A stretch of 64,000 nucleotides of DNA. Source: DUQW01 sp050953805. GTDB lineage: Bacteria; Bacillota_I; Bacilli_A; Acholeplasmatales; Acholeplasmataceae. Under the pieces are notes generated by a model that was given only the letters and a program-made list of their open reading frames with translations, was not told where the DNA came from and made no database searches. The stretch covers positions 248,001-312,000 of the forward strand of contig JBMNNE010000002.1 in the NCBI GenBank assembly GCA_050953805.1. Reading direction: 5' to 3'. Below, one piece after another: positions 27,473 through 35,725 of the stretch. The translations under genes were made by a program, and so were the position numbers. Each line of letters begins with the position of its first letter. Within the stretch, counting starts at the first letter, position 1.

Positions 27473-28279
27473 TTATTTAATTAATGATGCCATCTTTTTA
27501 GCAATTAAATTTGTTGTTTTTTGAGGCATTCTTCGATACATAAAATTCATAATTTTAGAATCTTTACCTACATATGAATATAATTTCCCTTTAATCATGG
27601 CTTTAACAATTTCATCAGCAGCTTTATCAGCTGACATCATTTTAATTTTGTTATCCTTTGCGGAACTTTCGTCGCGTTTCATTTCAACTTTTGAATTTGC
27701 TGTTATATTTGTTGCAATAGCACCAGGGAAAACTAAAGTAACAGCTACATTTGTGCCTTTTAATTCCGCATATAATGCCTCTGTCATTAATTTTACAGCA
27801 GCTTTAGATGCTCCATATACTCCTTGCCCTGGAACTGGTAAAAAACCGCCCATACTAGAAACATTAACTATTCTAGTTGGTTCATCTTTTAAAAGGTGAG
27901 GTAAAAAACTCTTGACCGTATATAATGTTCCATAAAAGTTAACGTTCATAACCCTATCAACCGCATTGTAATCTAATTCTTTAACATTAACAAAAGGTTG
28001 AATAATTCCAGCAACATTAATTAACCCGTCAATTCTTCCAAAATCCTTTAAAATTAATTCGGGCATTGTTTCAACTTTAAGACGATCTGTGATATTTAGT
28101 TCGTAAATTCTTATTTTATCTTGGTTTTCTTTAGCTAATTTAGCTGTTTCTTCTAATCCTTTAACATCTAAATCTAGTGCAGCAACAAAAGCTCCTTTTT
28201 TTAATAAATTTAATACAACTTCTCGACCAATTCCGTTACCGCCTCCGGTAACAACAAAAACTTTTTCTTTTAAAATCAT
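27473..28279 (-). CDS. Short-chain dehydrogenase/reductase
   Basis: A 268-residue classical SDR. The cofactor motif is VVTGGGNGIGREVV, NVAG occurs in LINVAGIIQP, the catalytic Ser is in NVSSMGGF and the Tyr-Lys pair in YGASKAAVKLMTEAL. The C-terminus is basic and hydrophobic. Substrate is unknown; the overall type resembles broad carbonyl reductases. It sits alone between dnaN and the endonuclease, with terminators on both sides, so it is not functionally tied to replication. SD AAAAGGAGGAAAA precedes the ATG. Confidence 0.9.
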   Translation of the reverse strand: MILKEKVFVVTGGGNGIGREVVLNLLKKGAFVAALDLDVKGLEETAKLAKENQDKIRIYELNITDRLKVETMPELILKDFGRIDGLINVAGIIQPFVNVKELDYNAVDRVMNVNFYGTLYTVKSFLPHLLKDEPTRIVNVSSMGGFLPVPGQGVYGASKAAVKLMTEALYAELKGTNVAVTLVFPGAIATNITANSKVEMKRDESSAKDNKIKMMSADKAADEIVKAMIKGKLYSYVGKDSKIMNFMYRRMPQKTTNLIAKKMASLIK

Positions 28280-28309
28280 AATTTTCCTCCTTTTACTTTT
28301 TTCTTAAAT

Positions 28310-28338
28310 AAAATAAAAGACGCTTTTTATGCGTCTTT
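28310..28338 (-). terminator. Rho-independent terminator after dnaN
   Basis: AAAGACGC (28316-28323) and GCGTCTTT (28331-28338) form an 8-bp stem with a 7-nt loop; leftward it runs into TTTATTTTATTT. Confidence 0.85.
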
Positions 28339-28353
28339 CAATTATAGTTATTA

Positions 28354-29484
28354 TTAATCAATTCTAACTGGTAATATTAAATGTAATAAATCGATATCTA
28401 GTGGTCCGTGTAAGACAAATGGTCTTACTTCACCAGCAAAACTAATAGTAATATCACTTGACGCAAACGATTTTAATGCTTCAATTAAATATCTTGAGCT
28501 AAATGCTATTTGTAAAGATGAACCTACTACTCTACCATTAGGAGTAATTTCTTCTAAAGCATCTCCAACTTCGGGGTTAGTTGATGAAATCTCAACTACA
28601 TGATCAGGTCTTAAAGTTAATTTAATAATGTTGTAGTTGGTATCTCTATCCCTTGGCGATAGAAGCGAAACTCTTTCAACAGCTGCAAGTAATTCTTCTT
28701 TATTAAATGGAATAACTACTGGAAAGTCAGTTGGAACAATTCTAGATGTATCAGGATATCTACCTTCTAACAAACGAGTTTGGAACATAATATTAGGAAA
28801 TTTAAATAAAACTTTGTTTGGATTTACATAAATTTCAACATTTTCACTAACTAAATCTAAGATTTTTGATAATTCCTCTAAAGATTTTCTAGGTATTACA
28901 AAATTAAATGGATCTATTTTATCTCTTAATTTAATTTCTTTTTTACTTAGACGATAACTATCTGTAGCAGTAATAAATAATTGATTATTTTCATATTGGA
29001 AATTAACTCCAGTTAAAATTGGTCTTTTTTCTGTGTTAGCTGCGGCATAATTTGTTTCTTTAATAATTGTTTTAATGATTTCAGAATCTAAAATTAGTGG
29101 TTGTTTTAAATCTAAGAAATCAACTTCCGGATAATCTAAAACATCTGGTAAATTTAATTTAAAATCTGATCTTTCTGCTTTAATAATCACTGTTCTATCT
29201 TCAACTACAGCAAACTCAATCGTTGTAGCCTCTAATTTTCTAATAATTTCGATTAAAAAACGGCCAGGAATTGCAGCTTTTCCAGTTTGTTTAACTTTTA
29301 ATGATTTATTTTCGATAGTTAACTCAATAGCTAAATCACTATTGCTTGCAGTAAGTATTAGATGATCTTCATTAACTACGAATTTAATAGCATTTAATAT
29401 TGGAAGAGGGGTTTTATTAGGTAATCCTCTTTGAATTACGAGTAAGTTATCTAATAATACATTTCTGTTAATTGAAAAAATCAT
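28354..29484 (-). CDS. dnaN: DNA polymerase III beta subunit (sliding clamp)
   Basis: About 376 residues forming three repeated clamp domains, starting MIFSINRNVLLDNL and containing NKTPLPILNAIKF, PGRFLIEIIRKL, RPILTGVNFQYENNQL and the C-terminal ALKSFASSDITISFAGEVRP with LILPVR. I choose the ATG at 29484, 8 nt after AAGGAG; the ATG at 29490 lies almost on top of the SD. It encircles DNA and tethers polymerase. It follows dnaA after 134 nt that carry its own promoter and DnaA boxes, and ends at the terminator 28310-28338. Confidence 0.97.
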   Translation of the reverse strand: MIFSINRNVLLDNLLVIQRGLPNKTPLPILNAIKFVVNEDHLILTASNSDLAIELTIENKSLKVKQTGKAAIPGRFLIEIIRKLEATTIEFAVVEDRTVIIKAERSDFKLNLPDVLDYPEVDFLDLKQPLILDSEIIKTIIKETNYAAANTEKRPILTGVNFQYENNQLFITATDSYRLSKKEIKLRDKIDPFNFVIPRKSLEELSKILDLVSENVEIYVNPNKVLFKFPNIMFQTRLLEGRYPDTSRIVPTDFPVVIPFNKEELLAAVERVSLLSPRDRDTNYNIIKLTLRPDHVVEISSTNPEVGDALEEITPNGRVVGSSLQIAFSSRYLIEALKSFASSDITISFAGEVRPFVLHGPLDIDLLHLILPVRID

Positions 29485-29542
29485 AATCATTGCTCCTTTT
29501 TATCTGTTTAATTTAAATAATAATCATTAGTTGCTGTGGGTT

Positions 29543-29631
29543 TGTGGATAAAATAAATTAAACGCTTCACTACCCATTTATTATACCATATTTAACCCAG
29601 GTTATAAACAATATTTCTTTATTTATCCACA
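29543..29631. promoter_or_regulatory. dnaA-dnaN intergenic DnaA boxes and dnaN promoter
   Basis: Two perfect DnaA boxes face each other: TTATCCACA at 29623-29631 on the plus strand, which overlaps the last codons of dnaA, and TGTGGATAA at 29543-29551, the same box on the minus strand. Between them the minus strand has an extended -10 TG-G-TATAAT (29580-29588), a good dnaN promoter. Beyond the second box toward dnaN lies an AT-rich stretch (29505-29530) that could be part of an unwinding element. This is the dnaN-side half of a bipartite origin. Confidence 0.75.
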
Positions 29632-30983
29632 CCTAATTTTTTCATAATATCATTAACCGCTTTTTTCATATGCAAATCTTTATCAATCTCTTCTTCAATT
29701 TTATTACAGGCATTAATTACAGAACTATGATCACGATTGCCAAACATTTCACCAATAGTATTGTAAGGTACATCATACAATCTTCTAATTAAATACATAG
29801 CAATAAATCTTGGAAGTGAATGGGTTGATTTTCGACTTTTACCAACTATATCATCAACAGATACTCCATAAAAATCACTAACAACACTTTGAATTTTAAT
29901 ATAGTTGTTTTGAGTAATAGAATCAGACGCTTTTTTCGATGAAATCAAAGACTCTAAAGCTTCTTCAAAAGATTTAACACTAAAATCTAAATCATTAATC
30001 TTACAATATGTTAAAGCTCTTGATAAAGCCCCTTCCAGCTCTCTAACATTAGATGTAAACATCCTAGCAATATATTCTAAACTCTCAATAGGGACATTAT
30101 TATAATCGTTAGGATCATAAGAACTTTGAAGTTTAGATTTTAAAATTTTTACTCTTAAATCTTGATCTGGAGCTTGAATATCAATACTCAATCCCCATTC
30201 AAAACGACTAATAATTCTATCTCTAAAATCTTTAAGTTGATTAGCTGGTTTATCACTAGTAACTACAATTTGTTTGTTAGCACTATATAAAAGTTCAAAT
30301 ACTTTAAAAAACTCATCTTGAGATTTAAAAGCTCGACTCATCATTTGGATATCATCAATTAACAAAACATCAATTGTTCTATATTTTTCATAAAAAGCAT
30401 CCATATTTTTAAATTGAGGATCTTTGGTATAATCTTCAACAAAATCACTAGCTCTGGCATATAAAACTTTCTTGTTAATATCTTTTTCAACAATATAATT
30501 GCCAATAGCTTGCATCAAGTGGGTTTTTCCAAGGCCAACATCACCGAAAATATATAGAGGATTATGAGCAGTACCAGGTTGTTCAGCTGTAATCATAGCT
30601 ACTTTAACAGCAAAATTATTAGATGGACCAACTACAAATGAATTAAATGTATAATTTCGATTTAAATTAGTATTTTCATAATTAACACCAAAAGAGTACT
30701 CGGGTCTTGGCGCAGCAAGCCCTGGAACTTCATTTGGATCAGTAATAAAAATAAAATCAATTGGCTCAGGATGATAATTTTTAGCCAAGGCGTTGATTTT
30801 CATTAAATGGACATCATTGATTCTCTTTTTAGTCCATTCATTCTCAACGATAATATAAATGTGATTATTTTGATAGGTGTATATTTCATTTAAATTACCA
30901 AAATAATCATCATAGGTATCTTGAGTATAAATTGACTGTAAGTCGCCTAATATTTTTTGCCATAACTTTTCGTAGATTTCCAT
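29619..30983 (-). CDS. dnaA: Chromosomal replication initiator DnaA
   Basis: A 454-residue DnaA. Domain I occupies about 1-85, a short linker follows, then the AAA+ domain with Walker A YIFGDVGLGKTHLMQAIGNY, Walker B VLLIDDIQMM and the initiator-specific region FRDRIISRFEWGLSI. The C-terminal helix-turn-helix contains the signature VPYNTIGEMFGNRDHSSVIN. It binds the DnaA boxes on both sides of its own gene and opens the origin. SD AAAGGGGATAGGA precedes the ATG. Its promoter overlaps the DnaA box cluster, so it is probably autoregulated. Confidence 0.98.
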   Translation of the reverse strand: MEIYEKLWQKILGDLQSIYTQDTYDDYFGNLNEIYTYQNNHIYIIVENEWTKKRINDVHLMKINALAKNYHPEPIDFIFITDPNEVPGLAAPRPEYSFGVNYENTNLNRNYTFNSFVVGPSNNFAVKVAMITAEQPGTAHNPLYIFGDVGLGKTHLMQAIGNYIVEKDINKKVLYARASDFVEDYTKDPQFKNMDAFYEKYRTIDVLLIDDIQMMSRAFKSQDEFFKVFELLYSANKQIVVTSDKPANQLKDFRDRIISRFEWGLSIDIQAPDQDLRVKILKSKLQSSYDPNDYNNVPIESLEYIARMFTSNVRELEGALSRALTYCKINDLDFSVKSFEEALESLISSKKASDSITQNNYIKIQSVVSDFYGVSVDDIVGKSRKSTHSLPRFIAMYLIRRLYDVPYNTIGEMFGNRDHSSVINACNKIEEEIDKDLHMKKAVNDIMKKLGVDK

Positions 30984-31034
30984 GATAATCCTATCCCCTT
31001 TTCATTAAATTTTTCAAGTAATTTATCTATTATG

Positions 31035-31043
31035 ATTGTATCA
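31035..31043 (-). promoter_or_regulatory. dnaA promoter, extended -10
   Basis: On the minus strand TG-A-TACAAT forms an extended -10 element about 52 nt before the dnaA ATG, with weak and strong DnaA boxes at 31062-31082 where a -35 region and upstream contact would be. This suggests repression by DnaA. Confidence 0.5.
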
Positions 31044-31390
31044 TAAAAAAAGAAAAAAACTTTCCACACTAATTGTGGATAAAAAAAGCAAAAAATAAAG
31101 GGAAAACATAGAAATCCACAGAAAATTGTGGATAAAAACACTGTTTTTTGCGATTATTATCGTATTTTAAAGAATTAACAGTATTGTTAAATGTTGATAA
31201 AATGTCGATAAATTACTAACTTTTTTAAAACAAATTTTAAACATAATTTAAGTAAAAAAACTTAATAATAAAAATTATAATTTAAAGACATAATTTTCCT
31301 TATTTATGAAAGAAAAACACAAGAAAAAATTATGTTTTTTTATGTTAATATTTGAAAAAATTAAACAGAATAAAAAATCTCTTTTTTATA

Positions 31391-31419
31391 TTCAAATAAT
31401 CGCTTAATTATGATATAAT
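31391..31419 (+). promoter_or_regulatory. Promoter of the LemA locus
   Basis: TTCAAA (31391-31396), 17-bp spacer, TATAAT (31414-31419), with TGA directly before the -10 as an extended element. The ATG follows 36 nt later with the SD TGGGGTGA. Confidence 0.7.
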
Positions 31420-31455
31420 TCATATATACAACTTAAATGCAATTGGGGTGATTAA

Positions 31456-33231
31456 ATGGATTATAAATTTTATTCACAAGATTATATATACGAGCCATTA
31501 AAAGAATATGATCTTATTTTAAGGGAAATGCACGATCATAATGTAAAAAAATATTTTGAATCTCTAACTACTAAATCAAATGTCAATATAGAGCAGAATC
31601 AAAATACAGTTAAAGAAATTCGTGCACTCGAGAAAACAATGGAAGATTCTAAGAAAAAACTAAATCGTTGGCAGGCGTTAAGAATATTTTTATTAATTGC
31701 TGCGATTGCCCTAGTTATAGGGGCCTTCTATTTAATTTCAGAAGGTAGTGTCGGTAGAATTTTGATTGGCGCAGGGTTAATTTTACTAGCAATAGGATCA
31801 ATATTATTAATATTTTTAAAAGTTAAACCAGTTATAAAAAAACTAATCGATGAAACTGAGAAATTATCAATTGAAATTAAAAAGTTATACGGTGAAGCTT
31901 GGAACCAGATGTCACCATTAAATGAACTATTTAGAACTGAAATGTCAACAGAATTGTTCCAAAAAACCTTACCCCTAATTAAACTTGATCAGTTTTTCGA
32001 TAGTAGAAGATTAGAATATTTAGTAAAAAAGTTTGGCTTATACCGCGATACTGATCTTGATCGCTCAACACTTTATGTTCAATCAGGAGAATTGAACGGA
32101 AATCCATTTTTCATAAGTGATAATTTATATCACGAATTAGGAACTAAGGATTATACCGGATCAATTGTTATTCATTGGACAACAACTAGCACCGATTCTA
32201 AAGGACGAATAACAACACAACACCACACACAAACACTAACCGCAACAGTTACTAAACCGTGTCCATATTATGAAACACAACCTTTTCTAGTTTATGGTAA
32301 TGAAGCAGCACCTGATTTAGAATTTACAAGAACAGATTCAGATGCAGAACACATGACAGAAAAACAGATAGTTAAACATACTAAAAAAGAGATCAAGAGA
32401 TTAAAAAGAAAAACAGCTAAAGATCCGGAGGCAATTACTATCTTAGGAAACTATGAATTTGAAGTATTATGGCGAGCTCAGGATAGAAATAATGAAGTTC
32501 AATTTAGATTACTCTTTACACCTCTTGCTCAAAAAGAATTGTTGTTACTAATGAAGGATAAAAAAATAGCATTTGGAGATGATTTCAATTTTGCTAAACA
32601 CAAAATGATTAATATAGTTTATCCTGAACATTTAAAAGATATTGAACTAGCAATAAAACCATCATATTATCACAGTTATGATTATGAAATAATTAAATCA
32701 AAATTTATTGATTATCAAAATAGATTTTTCAAACATGTTTATTTCACATTTGCTCCAATTTTAGCAATTCCGCTATATCAACAACAAAAACCACACGAAT
32801 ACATTTATAGTGGTTTATACGATTCATATGTATCATTTTATGAACACGAACAAATTGCTAACCAGATGGGAGAAGACCACTTCAAACACCCGTTATCTGC
32901 AACTAGAAACATTTTAAAAACATCAACTGTTAAGAGCGGGAATTATTGTGATTATGTTACGGTTACTGCTTATGGATATGAGGCAATTCCAAGGGTTGAT
33001 TATGTAACAAAATTAGGTGGAGATGGACATCTCCACACAATTCCTGTTCACTGGACAGAATATATTCCTGTAGAAAATTCAACTAACATTGAAGTTAATG
33101 TTCCAAAAGAGGAAGAAAAAGAAACATATCGCGATAAATTTAGTAAGATTATCGAAAATTTAAAAGAACAAAAAATTGACGAAGAATCAATTTTCAAATT
33201 ATCAACATTCTTAGTATTATTAAAAAAATAA
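31456..33231 (+). CDS. Large two-helix membrane protein paired with LemA
   Basis: A 591-residue protein of a kind seen beside lemA in mollicute-related genomes; I cannot name its family with certainty. Residues about 45-70 form a charged coiled coil, and two transmembrane helices follow (about 75-96 and 103-125: LRIFLLIAAIALVIGAFYLI and ILIGAGLILLAIGSILLIF). The remaining about 465 residues are soluble, Tyr/His-rich in places (IHWTTTSTDSKGRITTQHHT) and end in a charged tail. No catalytic motif is apparent. It heads a two-gene unit with lemA, 21 nt downstream, and is the first gene right of the origin. Confidence 0.7.
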   Translation: MDYKFYSQDYIYEPLKEYDLILREMHDHNVKKYFESLTTKSNVNIEQNQNTVKEIRALEKTMEDSKKKLNRWQALRIFLLIAAIALVIGAFYLISEGSVGRILIGAGLILLAIGSILLIFLKVKPVIKKLIDETEKLSIEIKKLYGEAWNQMSPLNELFRTEMSTELFQKTLPLIKLDQFFDSRRLEYLVKKFGLYRDTDLDRSTLYVQSGELNGNPFFISDNLYHELGTKDYTGSIVIHWTTTSTDSKGRITTQHHTQTLTATVTKPCPYYETQPFLVYGNEAAPDLEFTRTDSDAEHMTEKQIVKHTKKEIKRLKRKTAKDPEAITILGNYEFEVLWRAQDRNNEVQFRLLFTPLAQKELLLLMKDKKIAFGDDFNFAKHKMINIVYPEHLKDIELAIKPSYYHSYDYEIIKSKFIDYQNRFFKHVYFTFAPILAIPLYQQQKPHEYIYSGLYDSYVSFYEHEQIANQMGEDHFKHPLSATRNILKTSTVKSGNYCDYVTVTAYGYEAIPRVDYVTKLGGDGHLHTIPVHWTEYIPVENSTNIEVNVPKEEEKETYRDKFSKIIENLKEQKIDEESIFKLSTFLVLLKK

Positions 33232-33252
33232 AAAAGAAACGGAGGAATAATA

Positions 33253-33918
33253 ATGGCTAACGAATTAGACGAATTACAAGGACCAGTTAACGAACAAGGC
33301 AGAGACATTAATGTTATTGAGAAACAAATTCCAGTTAAGGTAGGGGTTGGATCAACAGTATTTGAAGTCATATTGTGGGTTTTGGGAATTATCCCAGGAG
33401 TAATTTTCTTGTTTATGAAGATTAGTGCCAAAAAACACTTAAACCAACTACAACAAAAAATTCAACACAGCGCATCACAAATTGATAACTATTTAGAGCA
33501 AAGAGTTCAAATTTTACAAAATGCGGTTGGTATTGTTGAAAGATCGGTTACTCTTGATAAAGAAGTTATGACATCGGTTGCAGCTCTTCGTAGTGGTATT
33601 CATCCAACAGATGAAAACAGAAACGAAGTTGCTGGACAACTTGATACTGCAATGAGATCAATTAATGTTGCATTTGAAGCATATCCAGAATTAAGATCTC
33701 ACAGCACTTTAGCAGACGCAATGCAACAAAATAGTTATTTACAAAGAGAAATCACTGCCGCTAGAGAAGTTTATAACGATAATGTATTAAGATGGAACCA
33801 AGACATTTTTGCATGGCCTACTAAAATGATCGTAGCTGCAAAAGCAGGATATACAACAAGAATTCCATTTACTGCTTCAAGAGAAGTAAAAGAACAAGCT
33901 AGACAAAAATTCTTTTAA
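33253..33918 (+). CDS. lemA: LemA family membrane protein
   Basis: A 221-residue protein. One transmembrane helix lies at about residues 35-55 (VFEVILWVLGIIPGVIFLFM), followed by the helical LemA domain: QIDNYLEQRVQILQNAVGIV, a central repeat, FEAYPELRSHSTLADAMQQN and REITAAREVYNDNVLRWNQD. LemA proteins are surface- or membrane-associated with no agreed molecular function. SD GGAGGAATAATA precedes the ATG. A terminator follows at once (33933-33955), so the unit is the preceding membrane protein plus lemA. Confidence 0.88.
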   Translation: MANELDELQGPVNEQGRDINVIEKQIPVKVGVGSTVFEVILWVLGIIPGVIFLFMKISAKKHLNQLQQKIQHSASQIDNYLEQRVQILQNAVGIVERSVTLDKEVMTSVAALRSGIHPTDENRNEVAGQLDTAMRSINVAFEAYPELRSHSTLADAMQQNSYLQREITAAREVYNDNVLRWNQDIFAWPTKMIVAAKAGYTTRIPFTASREVKEQARQKFF

Positions 33919-33932
33919 ATGATTAAAATAAG

Positions 33933-33955
33933 GAGCGCCCTGCGCTCTTTTATTT
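33933..33955 (+). terminator. Rho-independent terminator after lemA
   Basis: GAGCGC-CCT-GCGCTC (33933-33947) is a compact GC-rich stem followed by TTTTATTT. Confidence 0.85.
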
Positions 33956-33969
33956 AGAGGGTGTTAATT

Positions 33970-34395
33970 ATGAAAAGATATTTAAATTTTGCTTTGGGAT
34001 ATGCAATTGCTGCAATGGCTGGTGGTGTTTTTTATCGAGAATTTACTAAACTCAACGATTTTACTGGTGTAACAATGTTAGGAAAAGTGCATGCACATTT
34101 ATTTTTATTAGGAACAGCAGTTTATTTAATAATTGCACTTTTTGATAGAGAATGTGTTTTAAACGAAGTTAAAACTTTCAAAATATTTACTGTTGTTTAT
34201 AATATAGGACTTATTTTAATGATAGTTATGATGATAATTCGTGGAATAGTAGAAGTTTTAGGAACCGAAATTTCCAGAGGACAAAATTCAGCAATATCAG
34301 GTATGGCCGGATTAGCACACATTTTATTAGGAATAGGCATTATTCTTTTGCTATTTTCATTTAGGAAACTTAGCAAACCAAAACACATTGATTAA
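33970..34395 (+). CDS. DUF2871 family membrane protein
   Basis: A 141-residue integral membrane protein with about four helices. The segment ALGYAIAAMAGGVFYREFTK followed by GKVHAHLFLLGTAVYLI is characteristic of the DUF2871 family. The conserved His residues in VHAH and in AHILLG lie in or near helices and could bind metal or haem, but no function is established. I start at the ATG at 33970 with GAGGGTG upstream; the open frame includes a GTG three codons earlier that overlaps the SD. Confidence 0.82.
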   Translation: MKRYLNFALGYAIAAMAGGVFYREFTKLNDFTGVTMLGKVHAHLFLLGTAVYLIIALFDRECVLNEVKTFKIFTVVYNIGLILMIVMMIIRGIVEVLGTEISRGQNSAISGMAGLAHILLGIGIILLLFSFRKLSKPKHID

Positions 34396-34459
34396 ATTAA
34401 AAAATAATCAAAACTAAAGACAAAACAATTAAAATTAATTAAATAAGGAACGTAAAATA

Positions 34460-34500
34460 AAATAAATAAAAAGTAGACCTCTTTTATAAAAGTCTACTTT
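34460..34500 (-). terminator. Rho-independent terminator after the NatAB-like operon
   Basis: AAAGTAGAC (34470-34478) and GTCTACTTT (34492-34500) form a 9-bp stem. Leftward it runs into TTTTTATTTATTTTATTTT; rightward the T tract is weak, so it may also stop the DUF2871 transcript less efficiently. Confidence 0.75.
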
Positions 34501-34546
34501 ATACATTTGTAACAATTTACGATCCTTTTTTGTTATTTGTAATATT

Positions 34547-35725
34547 TTAAGTGTTAAACATAACTCTTTCTGAATTAAACATTTTAGTTAAAATAAATAT
34601 ACCAAGTACCACTATTCCTAAATTAATGGCGGTAGTTACTAATAAATTAATAATATTAACTTCCAAAGATAAAATGGCAGATATAACTTGAGTTGAATTA
34701 AAAATCGGAATTAAATAAGAAACAACACTTTTTGAACTTAATCCAGCCATTGAAGTAACCCCAACACCCATATTTAAAAACGAAAGAATTCCTGCGTATG
34801 CACTAGCTTCTTTAATAGACTTAGCAAATGCTGATACAATTGAAATTAACACAACATAAACTAATGTGGTTGCGATAATAACAAACAACAATAACAAATA
34901 TTCGATAGGTCCATAAATCGATAAATCTAGATCAACACCGGCCATCAACTTAGGGATTGATAACATTAACCCGATAAAACTTGAAGCAGCACTGATTAAA
35001 GCTAGCACTCCTAATGCAAATATTTTACCTAAAGCAAGTTCAGTGCGTTTAATCGGTGTTGCAAGAATAGTTGCCATCGTACCTCTTTCTTTTTCACCAG
35101 CAATAGATTCAACCGAAATCCCCATTGCACCTGTAAACAGGAAAGTAATTAATAAAAATGGAACTAGCATTGTAATAATTTGAATGGTTGTTGATTCTTC
35201 AGTAATTAAATCATATTTTTCTGGTCCAGCATTTATTCTAAATTTTTCAGAGATGGTTTCATGAAAAGAAAATAGTCCAACAGAATAAATATTATATGCT
35301 GAACTTGATTCAACTCTAGCTGAATTATAATAGACTTTAACGATTGGTGAATTTCCACTTCCATCAATTGTAGAATCATAATTTAACGAATTTTGATAAA
35401 AATCATCAGGATATACAACATACAAATCTAATTCTTTATCAGCAAGTTTTGTCAAATATGTGTCATCAGTTTCAGTCAAATGAGTGATATTATAACTATC
35501 AGAAGTTAAGAATCCGAAATAAGGATCCAAATTATTATCATAATTAACAATAATAATTTCATATTTATAATCTTCTTCAACCGTTAATTGTTCACCCATA
35601 AATTGTCCCATAATAGAATATAAGACGAAAATTAATATACCCGGTAAAATTAAAGAAATTACCATTCGCTTATCAGTGAAAAATCTCCTTAATTCCTTTT
35701 TAAAGATTGTCAAAATATTTTTCAT
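34547..35725 (-). CDS. ABC-2 permease, NatB-like
   Basis: A 392-residue membrane protein with an N-terminal helix (about 20-40), an extracytoplasmic domain of about 130 residues, and a five- to six-helix C-terminal bundle. The segment SVESIAGEKERGTMATILAT followed by PIKRTELALGK is the conserved coupling region of the NatB/YhaP branch of ABC-2 permeases. NatAB in Bacillus exports sodium; other members export peptides, so the substrate is uncertain. Its ATG overlaps the stop of the ATPase gene. Confidence 0.88.
   Translation of the reverse strand: MKNILTIFKKELRRFFTDKRMVISLILPGILIFVLYSIMGQFMGEQLTVEEDYKYEIIIVNYDNNLDPYFGFLTSDSYNITHLTETDDTYLTKLADKELDLYVVYPDDFYQNSLNYDSTIDGSGNSPIVKVYYNSARVESSSAYNIYSVGLFSFHETISEKFRINAGPEKYDLITEESTTIQIITMLVPFLLITFLFTGAMGISVESIAGEKERGTMATILATPIKRTELALGKIFALGVLALISAASSFIGLMLSIPKLMAGVDLDLSIYGPIEYLLLLFVIIATTLVYVVLISIVSAFAKSIKEASAYAGILSFLNMGVGVTSMAGLSSKSVVSYLIPIFNSTQVISAILSLEVNIINLLVTTAINLGIVVLGIFILTKMFNSERVMFNT

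Larger units (their letters stand above)
31019..31455. other. Chromosomal replication origin region (oriC), DnaA box cluster and AT-rich leader
   Basis: This gap between dnaA and the LemA locus holds perfect DnaA boxes TGTGGATAA at 31074-31082 and 31127-31135, one-mismatch boxes at 31192-31200 (TGTTGATAA) and 31203-31211 (TGTCGATAA, 11-bp phase), and weaker ones near 31062-31070 (CTTTCCACA) and 31112-31120 (AAATCCACA). The boxes are mostly in minus orientation. From 31212 to 31440 the DNA is almost pure A/T and could unwind. Genes diverge from here on both sides and co-orient with replication, supporting an origin. An apparent minus ORF across the boxes is not a gene. Confidence 0.85.

Noticed and set aside
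30947..31141. Minus-strand ORF of 64 codons upstream of dnaA
   Set aside because: It runs through DnaA boxes and the dnaA promoter, is rich in Phe/Cys from A/T tracts, and overlaps the dnaA start; it is a chance frame in the origin.
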